Source: Anaerostipes sp.
Lineage (GTDB): Bacteria; Bacillota; Clostridia; Lachnospirales; Lachnospiraceae
Reading direction: 5' to 3'
Assembly (NCBI RefSeq): GCF_018381315.1
Contig: NZ_JAGZSD010000010.1
Span: forward strand, 1 to 64,000
DNA length: 64,000 bases
In this document: positions 16,421-24,893 of the stretch, one piece after another
Position numbering within the stretch: position 1 is the stretch's first letter
Layout of the letters: each line of letters starts with the position of its first letter
Made by a program: the position numbers and the translations under genes
Notes under the pieces: generated by a model
What the model was told of the DNA's origin: nothing
The model's input: the letters and a program-made list of their open reading frames with translations, nothing else
Database searches by the model: none

Positions 16421-16440
16421 GGCAAGAAAGGGGATAAACG

Positions 16441-17109
16441 ATGAGACGATACAAAGGCATTATATTTGACTTGGACGGAACACTGCTTGATACGATTGAA
16501 GATCTGACAGACAGCGTCAATGAGGTGATGGAGAGTCTGGGATATCCGCCGCACAGTCCGGAGGACTATAAGCGGAAAGTGGGAAACGGATTTCGAAAGC
16601 TGGTGGAGAGAAGTCTTCCGGAGGAGGTCAGGGATGAAAAGACCGTCGACAGTGCGGTTGCTGCCTTTGCAGACGTTTATAACCGCAGGTATATGGATAA
16701 AACCGTTCCCTATGAGGGGATTTTAGAACTGCTGGCAAAGCTTTGTGAAAAGGGCATTGCCGTAGGAGTAAATTCCAACAAGAGATCGGATTATACCAGT
16801 GCACTGATTCAAAAATTCTTTGCACATATCCCGTTTGTGGATGTGTATGGGGAGAGAGAGGGAATTCCCAAGAAGCCGGATCCAGCAGGAGCACTTGAGC
16901 TGTTAAAGCTCATGGGGCTTTCAAAGGATGAAGTGCTGTATATCGGGGATTCCGACACAGATATGCTGACAGGAAAGAACGCAGGCCTTGATACGGTCGG
17001 CGTTTCCTGGGGGTTCAGGGGAAGAGAAGAACTGGAAGCATATGGGGGAACTTATGTGGTGGACAGACCGGATGAGATACTCGGACTGTTAGAAAGGAGC
17101 GAGCAATGA
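16441..17109 (+). CDS. HAD phosphatase (phosphoglycolate-phosphatase-like)
   Basis: A 222-residue HAD-IA phosphatase. Motif I is FDLDGTLLDT (nucleophile Asp10), motif II VNSNKRSDYTS, and motifs III/IV KKPDPAGAL and YIGDSDTDM. The alpha-helical C1 cap matches phosphoglycolate/beta-phosphoglucomutase types. In this operon it likely dephosphorylates a sugar-phosphate intermediate or an overflow product. Its stop overlaps the RpiB-like start (ATGA), indicating translational coupling. Confidence 0.85.
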   Translation: MRRYKGIIFDLDGTLLDTIEDLTDSVNEVMESLGYPPHSPEDYKRKVGNGFRKLVERSLPEEVRDEKTVDSAVAAFADVYNRRYMDKTVPYEGILELLAKLCEKGIAVGVNSNKRSDYTSALIQKFFAHIPFVDVYGEREGIPKKPDPAGALELLKLMGLSKDEVLYIGDSDTDMLTGKNAGLDTVGVSWGFRGREELEAYGGTYVVDRPDEILGLLERSEQ

Positions 17110-17555
17110 AAATTTCTTTAGGATGTGACGAAGCAGCATACGACTTGAAAGAGGCTATCAAAAAGCGGCTGCAGGAGACGGGACATGAAGTGGTTGACAA
17201 TGGTGTGGGACCTGGTGAGGTAGAACTGTACCCGGATGTAGCAGTGCGTACATGTGAAAAGGTGACAAGCAAAGAGTGTGACAGGGGAATCCTTGTATGC
17301 GGAACAGGAATCGGCATGGCTATGACAGCCAATAAGGTGCCTGGGATCCGTGCGGCAGTCTGCCATGATCCGTTCTCAACAGAGCGCTCTATTCTGAGCA
17401 ATGACGGAAATGTTATGTGCATGGGAGCAAGAGTCATCGCACCTCAGCTGGCATTATATCTGCTGGATATCTGGATGGGACTGACCTTTAAAGACGGACC
17501 GTCTACAGAGAAAGTAGAAAGGATCACATATTACGAAAAGCAGTTCAGCAAATAA
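17106..17555 (+). CDS. RpiB/LacAB-family sugar-phosphate isomerase
   Basis: A 149-residue isomerase of the RpiB family, interconverting an aldose phosphate and a ketose phosphate. Visible: N-terminal GCDEAAYDLK, catalytic base Cys65 in VCGTGIGM, and the HDPFSTERSILSNDGNVMCMG segment that contacts phosphate. Members act on ribose-5-P, allose-6-P, galactose-6-P or tetrulose phosphates (erythrulose catabolism). Co-occurrence with DhaK/DhaL makes a tetrulose- or pentulose-phosphate role plausible, but this is inference. Confidence 0.85.
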   Translation: MKISLGCDEAAYDLKEAIKKRLQETGHEVVDNGVGPGEVELYPDVAVRTCEKVTSKECDRGILVCGTGIGMAMTANKVPGIRAAVCHDPFSTERSILSNDGNVMCMGARVIAPQLALYLLDIWMGLTFKDGPSTEKVERITYYEKQFSK

Positions 17556-17583
17556 AACCAAGTACATATAAGGAGGGTTTTCT

Positions 17584-18441
17584 ATGTATTTTAAATTTGG
17601 AGTAGATACATTTATCTGGGCAGAAGCTTATGGGGAAGAACATCTTTGGATTATCCCGAAGGCAAAAGAACTGGGATTTGAGGTTATTGACTTTGCAATC
17701 TCCAACCCGTTTACCTTTCCGGTGGAAAAAGTAAAAGCAGAACTTGCAAGAGTTGGGATCGACTGTGTCTGCACGACGACACTGACACCAGAGACCAATC
17801 CGATCTCTCCGGATCCGGAGATCCGGGCAGCAGGCGTAAAGGCTATGAAAAAATGCGTGGACATCTGCAACGAATTGGGAGCACCGATCTTAGGCGGAGT
17901 TAACTATGCAGGATGGGGGTATCTCACGAAAAAGCCAAGGACCGAAGCAGAGTGGGACTGGGGAGTTGAGTGTATGAGGGAAGTAGCCGAGTACGCGAAG
18001 GAAACCGGAGATGTTACTATCTGTGTGGAATGTGTCAACAGATTTGAAACTCACTTCTTAAACATTGCGGAAGATGCAGTTGCTTTCTGCAAGGATGTGG
18101 GAACAGGAAATGTAAAAGTTCATCTTGACTGCTTCCATATGATCCGGGAAGAAAAGAGCTTTTCCGGCGCAGTAAAGACCTGCGGAAAAGAATACCTCGG
18201 ATATATCCATGTCAATGAAAATGACAGAGGCATCCCGGGAACAGGACTTGTTCCGTTCAAGGAATTCTTTACCGCACTGAAAGAAATCGGATATGACGGA
18301 CCTTTGGTTATCGAATCTTTTGACCCAAGCTTTGAGGAACTGTCCGGAAACTGTGCGATCTGGAGAAAATTTGCTGATACTGGAGAAGAACTTGCCATTG
18401 AAGGGCTGAAAAATCTGAAAGCCATTGCGGCCGAGATATAG
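17584..18441 (+). CDS. Tagatose/psicose 3-epimerase-family TIM barrel
   Basis: A 285-residue xylose-isomerase-like TIM barrel. Metal ligands Glu149, Asp182, His209 and Glu244 fall almost exactly where D-psicose 3-epimerase has Glu150, Asp183, His209 and Glu244, and the contexts CVECVNRFE, HLDCFHM, YIHVNENDR and LVIESFD match that family. It is predicted to epimerise C3 of a free ketose, or of a ketose phosphate, with Mn or Co. In the operon it could shift an unusual ketose to one the aldolase accepts. AGGAGGG precedes the ATG. Confidence 0.86.
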   Translation: MYFKFGVDTFIWAEAYGEEHLWIIPKAKELGFEVIDFAISNPFTFPVEKVKAELARVGIDCVCTTTLTPETNPISPDPEIRAAGVKAMKKCVDICNELGAPILGGVNYAGWGYLTKKPRTEAEWDWGVECMREVAEYAKETGDVTICVECVNRFETHFLNIAEDAVAFCKDVGTGNVKVHLDCFHMIREEKSFSGAVKTCGKEYLGYIHVNENDRGIPGTGLVPFKEFFTALKEIGYDGPLVIESFDPSFEELSGNCAIWRKFADTGEELAIEGLKNLKAIAAEI

Positions 18442-18453
18442 GAGGGAAAACAG

Positions 18454-19452
18454 ATGAATCGAATTGTAAACAATCCTGATTATGCTGTTGAGGATATGCT
18501 GAAAGGATTTGTGAAGACCCACAAAGATATTGTGGCGCCGACAGAAGATCCGCGTGTCCTGAAATATAAAGATGCACCGGTAGAAGGAAAAGTAGGAATT
18601 GTCACCGGAGGAGGCTCCGGACATAAGCCTGCCTTTATCGGATATATCGGAAAGAATATGTGTGATGCGGTAGCTGTTGGGGAGATTTTTTCATCACCTA
18701 CTGCAAAGGCATTTCTGGATGCCATGAAAGAGGCTGATTCAGGAAAAGGTGTTGCCTGCCTTTACGGAAACTATGCCGGAGACAACATGAATGTCAAAAT
18801 GGCAATGAGAAAAGCAAAGAAGCTTGGTATTGAAGTAAAAACCGTAGTTGCCAACGACGACTGTGCTTCCGCTCCGAAGGATGAACTGGAAAAACGCCGC
18901 GGTGTTGCCGGTGAAGTGCTTATGTGGAAGATCGGAGGCGCAAAGGCTTCCATGGGTGCTGATTTGGACGGTGTTATAGCAGCTGCCCAGAAAGCCATTG
19001 ACAATACCAGATCCGTAGGTATCGGAACTGCACCTTGCACCATTCCTGCTGTGGGACATCCGAACTTTGAGATCAAAGACGGAACGATGGAAGTTGGAAT
19101 CGGACATCACGGGGAACCGGGAATCAATGTACAGCCTTTAAAAACTGCAAGTGAGATTGCTGATGAGATGCTGGATATTATCATTCCGGACCTTCCGTTT
19201 GCCGAGGGAGACGAGGTTGTTGTACTCCTCTCAGGCTTAGGTGCTACACCGGTGATGGAACAATACATCGTATATGACCGTGTAGAGGAAGTTCTCACAG
19301 AAAAGGGAATCAGCGTTCATAAAGCATATGTGGGAAATTATTTCACTTCCCTGGAAATGATGGGTGTGACACTCACTGTCATGAAGCTGGATGATGAACT
19401 GAAAGAATGCATCGACATGCCTTGCGACTCTGTTGGCTTGAAACAGTTGTAA
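18454..19452 (+). CDS. Dihydroxyacetone-kinase subunit DhaK-like
   Basis: A 332-residue substrate-binding subunit. GGGSGHKPAF (His57) and GIGHHGEPG (His219) are the two histidine motifs that hold the ketone substrate; His219 corresponds to the histidine forming a covalent hemiaminal. DhaK works with DhaL, encoded 120 nt downstream. No DhaM is present, so either the pair uses ATP directly or a PTS donor lies elsewhere. Related kinases act on erythrulose or other small ketoses as well as dihydroxyacetone. The gene starts 12 nt after the epimerase. Confidence 0.88.
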   Translation: MNRIVNNPDYAVEDMLKGFVKTHKDIVAPTEDPRVLKYKDAPVEGKVGIVTGGGSGHKPAFIGYIGKNMCDAVAVGEIFSSPTAKAFLDAMKEADSGKGVACLYGNYAGDNMNVKMAMRKAKKLGIEVKTVVANDDCASAPKDELEKRRGVAGEVLMWKIGGAKASMGADLDGVIAAAQKAIDNTRSVGIGTAPCTIPAVGHPNFEIKDGTMEVGIGHHGEPGINVQPLKTASEIADEMLDIIIPDLPFAEGDEVVVLLSGLGATPVMEQYIVYDRVEEVLTEKGISVHKAYVGNYFTSLEMMGVTLTVMKLDDELKECIDMPCDSVGLKQL

Positions 19453-19499
19453 GTCCGGTGTATTCCAAGAAAATGGAGCATCGCTGGACCCAAAACAAA

Positions 19500-19527
19500 T
19501 TGAAAAGTATTATTCCTGTGTTACAAT
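19500..19527 (+). promoter_or_regulatory. Possible internal promoter before dhaL
   Basis: TTGAAA (19500-19505) and TACAAT (19522-19527) with a 16-bp spacer in the 120-bp gap between dhaK and dhaL. Confidence 0.35.
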
Positions 19528-19572
19528 AAATAACAGTAGGAAGCAGTCTGAGTTTAAAGTGAGGAGAAAATT

Positions 19573-20214
19573 ATGTCAAGTTTTAAAAATGCGGAAGCAG
19601 GAGTCATTGTAGATAAGCTCATTAAGACAATTCAGGAACAGAGAGATTACCTGAGTGAGATCGACGGGAAGATTGGTGACGGCGACCACGGCATTAATAT
19701 GAACAAAGGCTTTACGATGTGCGAGGAAAAGCTGAAAGGCCAGACCTATAATATGAGTGAAGGTCTGTGTACTCTTGGAGAGACCCTGCTGGAGGATATC
19801 GGAGGATCTATGGGCCCGTTGTACGGACTTTTATTCGATGAACTTTCTGCAGCAAGTGAAGATCATGAGGATATTGATGCTGATGTATTTGCAGAGATGA
19901 TTACCGGAGCTGTGGAAGGGATCCAGGAGATCAGCCCGGCGAAGGTTGGGGATAAGACTCTCTTAGATACATTAATTCCGGCAAAGGAAGCATTTGTGGA
20001 AGCTAAGGAAGCAGGCAAGGACTTTGCTGATTGTCTGGATGCCATGAACGAAGCAGCGAAAAAGGGATGGGAATCTACCAAAGACCTGGTAGCTAAGATC
20101 GGACGTGCAAGCCGTCTCGGAGAACGTTCCAGAGGAGTTCTGGATGCGGGAGCTACAAGCTGTTACTTTATTGTGACAACGCTTGGAACGGCAGCAAAAG
20201 AACTGCTCAGCTAA
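19573..20214 (+). CDS. Dihydroxyacetone-kinase subunit DhaL-like
   Basis: A 213-residue all-helical nucleotide-binding subunit. The metal-nucleotide motif is IDGKIGDGDHGINM (about 34-47), and SMGPLYGLLF and ASRLGERSRGVLDAGA are conserved DhaL stretches. It phosphorylates the ketone bound by DhaK. In DhaM-dependent systems DhaL keeps ADP permanently; the absence of dhaM leaves the phosphate donor open. Last gene of the operon, followed by a terminator. Confidence 0.9.
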   Translation: MSSFKNAEAGVIVDKLIKTIQEQRDYLSEIDGKIGDGDHGINMNKGFTMCEEKLKGQTYNMSEGLCTLGETLLEDIGGSMGPLYGLLFDELSAASEDHEDIDADVFAEMITGAVEGIQEISPAKVGDKTLLDTLIPAKEAFVEAKEAGKDFADCLDAMNEAAKKGWESTKDLVAKIGRASRLGERSRGVLDAGATSCYFIVTTLGTAAKELLS

Positions 20215-20232
20215 ATAAGAAATAATGATATA

Positions 20233-20286
20233 ATACCTCTTAAGTAGATAAGGTAAATAACCAAAATCTGCTTGGGAGGTATTTTT
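20233..20286 (+). terminator. Terminator of the PTS/aldolase operon
   Basis: ATACCTCTTAAGTAGAT pairs with ATCTGCTTGGGAGGTAT and is followed by T5. Confidence 0.78.
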
Positions 20287-20427
20287 ATATAAAGAAAGCT
20301 GCTTTATTCTTGATGAGTGTGTTGCTGCTCACTAGGCAGCAGAGGATTTCGCCGTATTCGCTAAGAAAAAAGAGAAATGGAAGTTTCGATATATTTTTAA
20401 ATGAGGTAAAAACCAATAAAAAGCTAT

Positions 20428-20478
20428 TTGACTTATGACTTTTCTCATGGTATGGTAAATAAATGATAGCAATTATCA
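20428..20478 (+). promoter_or_regulatory. Promoter with Fur-like box
   Basis: TTGACT (20428-20433), 17-bp spacer, TATGGT (20451-20456). Eight bases on lies TGATAGCAATTATCA (20464-20478), matching the Gram-positive 7-1-7 Fur box TGATAAT-N-ATTATCA at all but two positions. Iron repression is predicted. The 140 bp upstream (about 20288-20427) hold nothing I recognise. Confidence 0.6.
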
Positions 20479-20493
20479 AAAAGGAGGCGGCTT

Positions 20494-20658
20494 ATGAGTC
20501 TGACAGACGGAGTTATTCTGATTTTAGCAGCGGGAATTGTTCTTTTTGTATTATGGAGATTTATTTCACGTATCCGCCGTGGAGAGACAGGATGCGGCTG
20601 CGGATGTGAAGGCTGTTCTAAGGCCTGTCCAGCCAAACAAAAGAAGGAAACAAAGTGA
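20494..20658 (+). CDS. FeoB-associated Cys-rich membrane protein
   Basis: A 54-residue protein with one N-terminal transmembrane helix (about 5-24), a basic turn (RFISRIRRGE) and a cysteine-rich tail (GCGCGCEGCSKACPAK, six cysteines). This matches the small proteins often encoded next to feoB and thought to aid ferrous iron uptake. No feoB is visible nearby, so it is an orphan copy. AAGGAGGCGG precedes the ATG, and the Fur-like box supports an iron role. Confidence 0.82.
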   Translation: MSLTDGVILILAAGIVLFVLWRFISRIRRGETGCGCGCEGCSKACPAKQKKETK

Positions 20659-20703
20659 GCAAAAGCTGTAGGAAGTTTATCACGGAGTTTTGTAATAAAT
20701 AAG

Positions 20704-20732
20704 TTGACATGTAAAAATATGTATGTTATATT
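20704..20732 (+). promoter_or_regulatory. Consensus promoter of 6S RNA
   Basis: Perfect TTGACA, 17-bp spacer and TATATT. Transcription would start near 20740, the first base of the predicted RNA. Confidence 0.85.
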
Positions 20733-20740
20733 ATAGCCAT

Positions 20741-20927
20741 AGAAAGCACAGATACAGTGCCTCTTTTCTGAACCTCAATCAGTAAGATCTATTTTATATT
20801 TCCTTTGGCATTCGCCAATCATACCCCAGTAATAGACCTTTAGAACCAACAGTCAGTTAAGAAAGCAACGATTCCTTATTTATTTTTCATTAAGAGAAGA
20901 GGAATACTGTACCGGGTGCTTTCTTTT
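20741..20927 (+). ncRNA. ssrS: 6S RNA
   Basis: About 187 nt folding as a long rod with a central bubble, as in 6S RNA, which binds sigma-A RNA polymerase as a promoter mimic. The ends pair (AGAAAGCAC with GTGCTTTCT), then TACAGT with ACTGTA, and CCTCTTTTCT with AGAGAAGAGG. After an open central region, TCTATT pairs with AATAGA and TTGGC with GCCAA at the tip. The 3' stem ends in T5 and doubles as terminator. The family call rests on architecture, size and strong promoter, not on a database search. Confidence 0.75.
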
Positions 20928-20980
20928 TGTGGTATAATATTTATATCTGAGTAAAAATTTATTTAAACATTATTAGTTTT

Positions 20981-21066
20981 TTGCAAACCGCATTTGGCGC
21001 ACAAAGATGCCAGGCTGCTCAAGGTGTAGGAGCAGGAGATAAAGTGGGCTTGCCCGCTTTGTTTAG
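20981..21066. repeat. Diverged intergenic repeat copy
   Basis: TTGCAAACCGCATTTGGCGC is followed by an ACAAAG block and a terminal AAAGTGGGCTTGCCCGCTTT, close to the central and right parts of the copies at 38.8 and 45.0 kb. It lies in the pyrG upstream region. Confidence 0.6.
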
Positions 21067-21115
21067 ATATGGTATTATAACATTTTGTAATTATTAGAAC
21101 TTAGGAGGAAAAATC

Positions 21116-22726
21116 ATGCCAGTAAAATACGTATTTGTCACCGGCGGTGTTGTTTCAGGCCTTGGAAAAGGAATTACGGCAGCATCTCTGGGACGATTAC
21201 TGAAAGCGAGAGGTTATCACGTAACCAGCCAGAAGTTTGATCCATATATCAATATTGACCCGGGAACCATGAATCCGATTCAGCACGGAGAAGTTTTTGT
21301 GACAGACGACGGAGCGGAGACTGATCTTGACCTGGGGCATTATGAGCGATTTATAGATGAAGGCCTGAATAAAAAATCAAACGTGACAACAGGAAAGGTT
21401 TACTGGAATATTTTACAGAAAGAACGGCGCGGAGACTACGGCGGAAATACAGTGCAGGTTATTCCTCACGTGACCAATGAGATCAAAAGCCGTTTTTATA
21501 GAAATGAAGAAGCGACAGAGCAGGAAGTAGCGATTATAGAGATCGGCGGTACAGTGGGAGACATTGAGAGCCAGCCGTTTTTAGAGGCGCTCAGGCAGTT
21601 TCAGCATGAAGTGGGACATGAAAACTGTATTCTGATTCATGTAACGCTGATTCCGTATTTAAAGAGCTCAGGGGAGTTAAAGACAAAACCGACCCAGGCC
21701 AGTGTCAAGGATCTTCAGGGAATGGGTATCCAGCCGGATATCCTCGTGTGCAGATCAGACTATCCGCTGGATGACGGTATCAAGAGGAAGATTGCCCAGT
21801 TCTGCAACGTGGAAAAAGAGCGTGTTATCCAGAACCTGGATGCAGAAGTGTTATATGAAGTACCTCTGATGATGGAAAATGAGCATTTGGCTCATGAAGC
21901 ATGTGCATGCCTGCACCTTTCCTGTCCGGAACCGGATCTTTCCGAGTGGCGTAAAATGATCGACAACTGGAAGCATCCAAAGCACAAAGTGGAAGTGGCT
22001 CTGGTTGGAAAGTATGTTTCTCTCCACGATGCATATATCAGCGTAGTGGAATCACTGGAACATGCAGGTGTTGCTAACTCTGCCGATGTGAGCATCCGCT
22101 GGGTGGATTCTGAGCGGGTAAGCTCCTACAATGTGGACGAGATGCTGGGCGGTGTCCAGGGAATTATCGTTCCGGGAGGGTTCGGAGACCGCGGTATAGA
22201 AGGTATGATCTGTTCTATACAGTATGCACGGGAACACCAGATTCCGTATCTCGGACTTTGCCTGGGTATGCAGCTTACGATTGTTGAGTTTGCGCGGAAC
22301 GTTCTTGGTTATGCAGATGCGCACAGCAAAGAATTTAATGAAAATACAGAACATCCGATGATCCATATTATGGCGGATCAGGACGGGGTGGTGAATATCG
22401 GAGGTACACTGAGGCTTGGTTCCTATCCGTGTGTACTTGCTGACGGCTCCAAGGCAGAAGAGCTTTACGGAACGAAGGAGATTTCTGAACGCCACCGCCA
22501 CCGTTATGAGGTCAACAACAAGTACCGGGATGTACTGCAGGAGAACGGAATGATGCTCTCAGGCTGTTCGCCGGACGGCCGTATTGTGGAGATGATCGAG
22601 ATTCCGTCCCATCCATTTTTCCTGGCAACACAGGCGCATCCGGAGTTTAAATCAAGACCGAACAAGGCACATCCTCTGTTTAAAGGGTTTATCGAAGCAT
22701 CACTGAAAAACGGAGGCATGATTTAA
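21116..22726 (+). CDS. pyrG: CTP synthase
   Basis: A 536-residue cytoplasmic enzyme converting UTP, ATP and glutamine to CTP, the last step of de novo pyrimidine nucleotide synthesis. The synthetase domain (about 1-270) starts KYVFVTGGVVSGLGKGI and contains SQKFDPYINIDPGTM and IEIGGTVGDIES. The glutaminase domain (about 290-535) has PGGFGDRG, the nucleophile in LGLCLGMQ, and the HPEFKSRP histidine-glutamate pair. Length is normal. Preceded by AGGAGG; no GGGCTC-type CTP-sensing start was identified with certainty. Followed after 15 nt by an AIM24 gene. Confidence 0.97.
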   Translation: MPVKYVFVTGGVVSGLGKGITAASLGRLLKARGYHVTSQKFDPYINIDPGTMNPIQHGEVFVTDDGAETDLDLGHYERFIDEGLNKKSNVTTGKVYWNILQKERRGDYGGNTVQVIPHVTNEIKSRFYRNEEATEQEVAIIEIGGTVGDIESQPFLEALRQFQHEVGHENCILIHVTLIPYLKSSGELKTKPTQASVKDLQGMGIQPDILVCRSDYPLDDGIKRKIAQFCNVEKERVIQNLDAEVLYEVPLMMENEHLAHEACACLHLSCPEPDLSEWRKMIDNWKHPKHKVEVALVGKYVSLHDAYISVVESLEHAGVANSADVSIRWVDSERVSSYNVDEMLGGVQGIIVPGGFGDRGIEGMICSIQYAREHQIPYLGLCLGMQLTIVEFARNVLGYADAHSKEFNENTEHPMIHIMADQDGVVNIGGTLRLGSYPCVLADGSKAEELYGTKEISERHRHRYEVNNKYRDVLQENGMMLSGCSPDGRIVEMIEIPSHPFFLATQAHPEFKSRPNKAHPLFKGFIEASLKNGGMI

Positions 22727-22741
22727 AAGGAGGTAAGCGGT

Positions 22742-23422
22742 ATGAAGCACGAAATTTTGGGTACTACGGTTCCGGCAGTGGAAGTGGAGCTTGACCGCGG
22801 AGAAGCTATGTTCACCCAGTCAGGGGCAATGGCATGGATGGATCCTGCGGTCAAAGGAGAGTCTAAGATGGAGGGCGGTTTCCTGAAAGGCATCGGCAGA
22901 AAGTTTGCCGGAGAATCCCTTTTCATGGTTACTTATACTTCGGAAAAAGACGGAGCTAAGATTGCATTTGCATCTACGGTACCGGGAGCTATTCTCCCGC
23001 TTCAGTTCCAGGGGACCGGAGGAATGATCTGCCAGAAAAAAGCATTTTTGTGTGCACAGCGCAGTATAAATCTGGAGACAATTTTTACAAAGAAGCTTTC
23101 CGCAGGAGCCTTTGGAGGTGAGGGCTTCATACTGCAGAGACTTTCGGGAAACGGCATGGCATTTCTGGAGGTGGATGGAGACGCAGTGACCAAGGTGCTT
23201 GCACCTGGAGAGACGATCCTTGTGGATACTGGGAATGTGGTGGCCTTTGAGGATGGCGTAAGCTATGAGATCGAACGGATTAAAGGTGTTAAAAATATCT
23301 TTTTTGGAGGTGAGGGGCTGTTCCTGACCAAACTCACGGGACCGGGAAAGATTATATTACAGACTCAGAACTTCAATGATTTTGCAGGAAGGATTGCATC
23401 ACTCATACCTTCCGGAAGCTGA
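22742..23422 (+). CDS. AIM24 / TIGR00266-family protein
   Basis: A 226-residue beta-rich protein of the AIM24 family. Segments VEVELDRGEAMFTQSGAMAWMD, GGFLKGIGRKFAGESLFM and the glycine-rich LTGPGKIILQTQ are typical. The function in bacteria is not established; no catalytic residues are evident. It lies 15 nt after pyrG with its own AAGGAGG and is probably co-transcribed. Confidence 0.85.
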   Translation: MKHEILGTTVPAVEVELDRGEAMFTQSGAMAWMDPAVKGESKMEGGFLKGIGRKFAGESLFMVTYTSEKDGAKIAFASTVPGAILPLQFQGTGGMICQKKAFLCAQRSINLETIFTKKLSAGAFGGEGFILQRLSGNGMAFLEVDGDAVTKVLAPGETILVDTGNVVAFEDGVSYEIERIKGVKNIFFGGEGLFLTKLTGPGKIILQTQNFNDFAGRIASLIPSGS

Positions 23423-23442
23423 TGATACAGAGAACAAAAGAT

Positions 23443-23479
23443 AAAAGAACTGTCCGAATACAAAAGGACAGTTCTTTTT
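23443..23479 (+). terminator. Terminator after pyrG-AIM24
   Basis: AAAGAACTGTCC and GGACAGTTCTTT form a 12-bp stem ending in T5. Confidence 0.92.
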
Positions 23480-23538
23480 GTCGTTAAAAGGAGTATTAGC
23501 CGGGAGATGGAAAAAATTTAAAAATTATTAAAAGTGTA

Positions 23539-23567
23539 TTGCTAAATGAAAATAAAAGTGGTATGAT
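23539..23567 (+). promoter_or_regulatory. Promoter of first sorE-deoR-mtlA operon
   Basis: TTGCTA (23539-23544), 17-bp spacer ending GTGG, TATGAT (23562-23567). The second sorE operon has the same layout. Downstream, ATTTTCAT (23568-23575) and ATGAAAAT (23597-23604) form an inverted repeat that could be the DeoR operator. Confidence 0.6.
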
Positions 23568-23619
23568 ATTTTCATAATAAAAATAAATGAAAACACATGA
23601 AAATTCCAAGGAGGGCATT

Positions 23620-24873
23620 ATGCAGGTAAAAGGTGTAAGATTGTACGGAGTGGATGACATCAGGTTAGAAGAATTTGAACTGCCGGAGATCAAAGATGAT
23701 GAAATCTTAGTGAAGGTTATCAGTGACAGTATTTGTATGTCAACATGGAAGACAGTAAAGCAGGGAGCAAACCACAAAAGAGTGCCGAATGACGTTGCTG
23801 ACCATCCGGTATTGGTAGGGCATGAGTTTGCAGGCGATATCGTTAAGGTAGGAAAGAAGTGGCAGGATCAGTTCAAACCGGGACAGAAGTTTGCCCAGCA
23901 GCCGGCAATTCCGGGGCAGATGGAATCTCCGGGATATTCTTACCAGTACTGCGGCGGTGCTGCAACCTACTGCATTTTCCCGAATGACATTATTGAAAAA
24001 GGCTGTGTGTGGACATTTGAGGGAGACAGCTACTTTGATGCTTCTGTAGCAGAGCCTATGTGCTGTGTCATCAGCGGATATCACACAAACTATCATACAG
24101 TTCCTGGAAACTATGAGCATGTAATGGGAACAAAGGAAGGCGGAAATATCCTGATTTTAGGCGGATGCGGGCCTATGGGATTAGGTGCTGTAAGCTACGC
24201 TCTGGCATTTGAAAATAAACCGAAACGTGTTGTTGTGACAGACATCAGCGATGACCGCGTGGAACGTGCAAAACAGGTGATCTCAATTGAAGATGCCAAG
24301 GCTGCAGGCGTAGAGCTTCACTATGTAAATACTGCGGCTATGGAAGATCAGGAAAAGGAACTGATGGATATTACAGAAGGGCATGGATATGATGATGTCT
24401 TTGTATATGTACCGATTACAGGCGTGGCAGAACTGGGAAATAAGCTTTTAGCATATGACGGATGCATGAACCTGTTTGCAGGGCCGACTGATCCGAAGTT
24501 TTCAGCTAATATGAACCTGTATGACTGCCATTACTCCAGAACAAAGATTTTAGGAAGCACCGGCGGAACTATTGAGGATATGAAGGAAGCTATTAACAAG
24601 GCTGCTTCCAAAGAGATTAAACCGGCGGTTATGATTACGCATATCGGAGGAATCGATGCAGTTGCCGAGACAACAAAGAATCTTCCGGACATTCCGGGAG
24701 GAAAGAAACTGACTTATATGCAGTTCGATATGCCTCTGACTGCCATTGCCGATTTCAGAAAATTAGGAGAAACAGATCCGCTGTATGCAAAATTGGCAGA
24801 TGCGTGTGACAAACATAACGGATTATGGAATGTAGAAGCAGAGAAGATCTTATTTGAGCACTTTGGGGCATAA
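23620..24873 (+). CDS. SorE-like zinc sugar-phosphate dehydrogenase, copy 1
   Basis: A 417-residue medium-chain zinc dehydrogenase close to L-sorbose-1-phosphate reductase SorE, which interconverts L-sorbose-1-P and D-glucitol-6-P with NADPH. Matching segments: SICMSTWK near Cys38, GHEFAGDIVKVG (zinc His), the Rossmann loop ILGGCGPMGLGA, the DGCMNLFAGP block and the HNGLWNVEAE tail. The start chosen follows AAGGAGGG and gives the same length as copy 2 at 28713. It heads an operon with a DeoR regulator and a mannitol-type IICBA, so oxidation of a hexitol phosphate is the likely direction (inference). Confidence 0.86.
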   Translation: MQVKGVRLYGVDDIRLEEFELPEIKDDEILVKVISDSICMSTWKTVKQGANHKRVPNDVADHPVLVGHEFAGDIVKVGKKWQDQFKPGQKFAQQPAIPGQMESPGYSYQYCGGAATYCIFPNDIIEKGCVWTFEGDSYFDASVAEPMCCVISGYHTNYHTVPGNYEHVMGTKEGGNILILGGCGPMGLGAVSYALAFENKPKRVVVTDISDDRVERAKQVISIEDAKAAGVELHYVNTAAMEDQEKELMDITEGHGYDDVFVYVPITGVAELGNKLLAYDGCMNLFAGPTDPKFSANMNLYDCHYSRTKILGSTGGTIEDMKEAINKAASKEIKPAVMITHIGGIDAVAETTKNLPDIPGGKKLTYMQFDMPLTAIADFRKLGETDPLYAKLADACDKHNGLWNVEAEKILFEHFGA

Positions 24874-24893
24874 TACAAGATAGTGAGGTGCCG

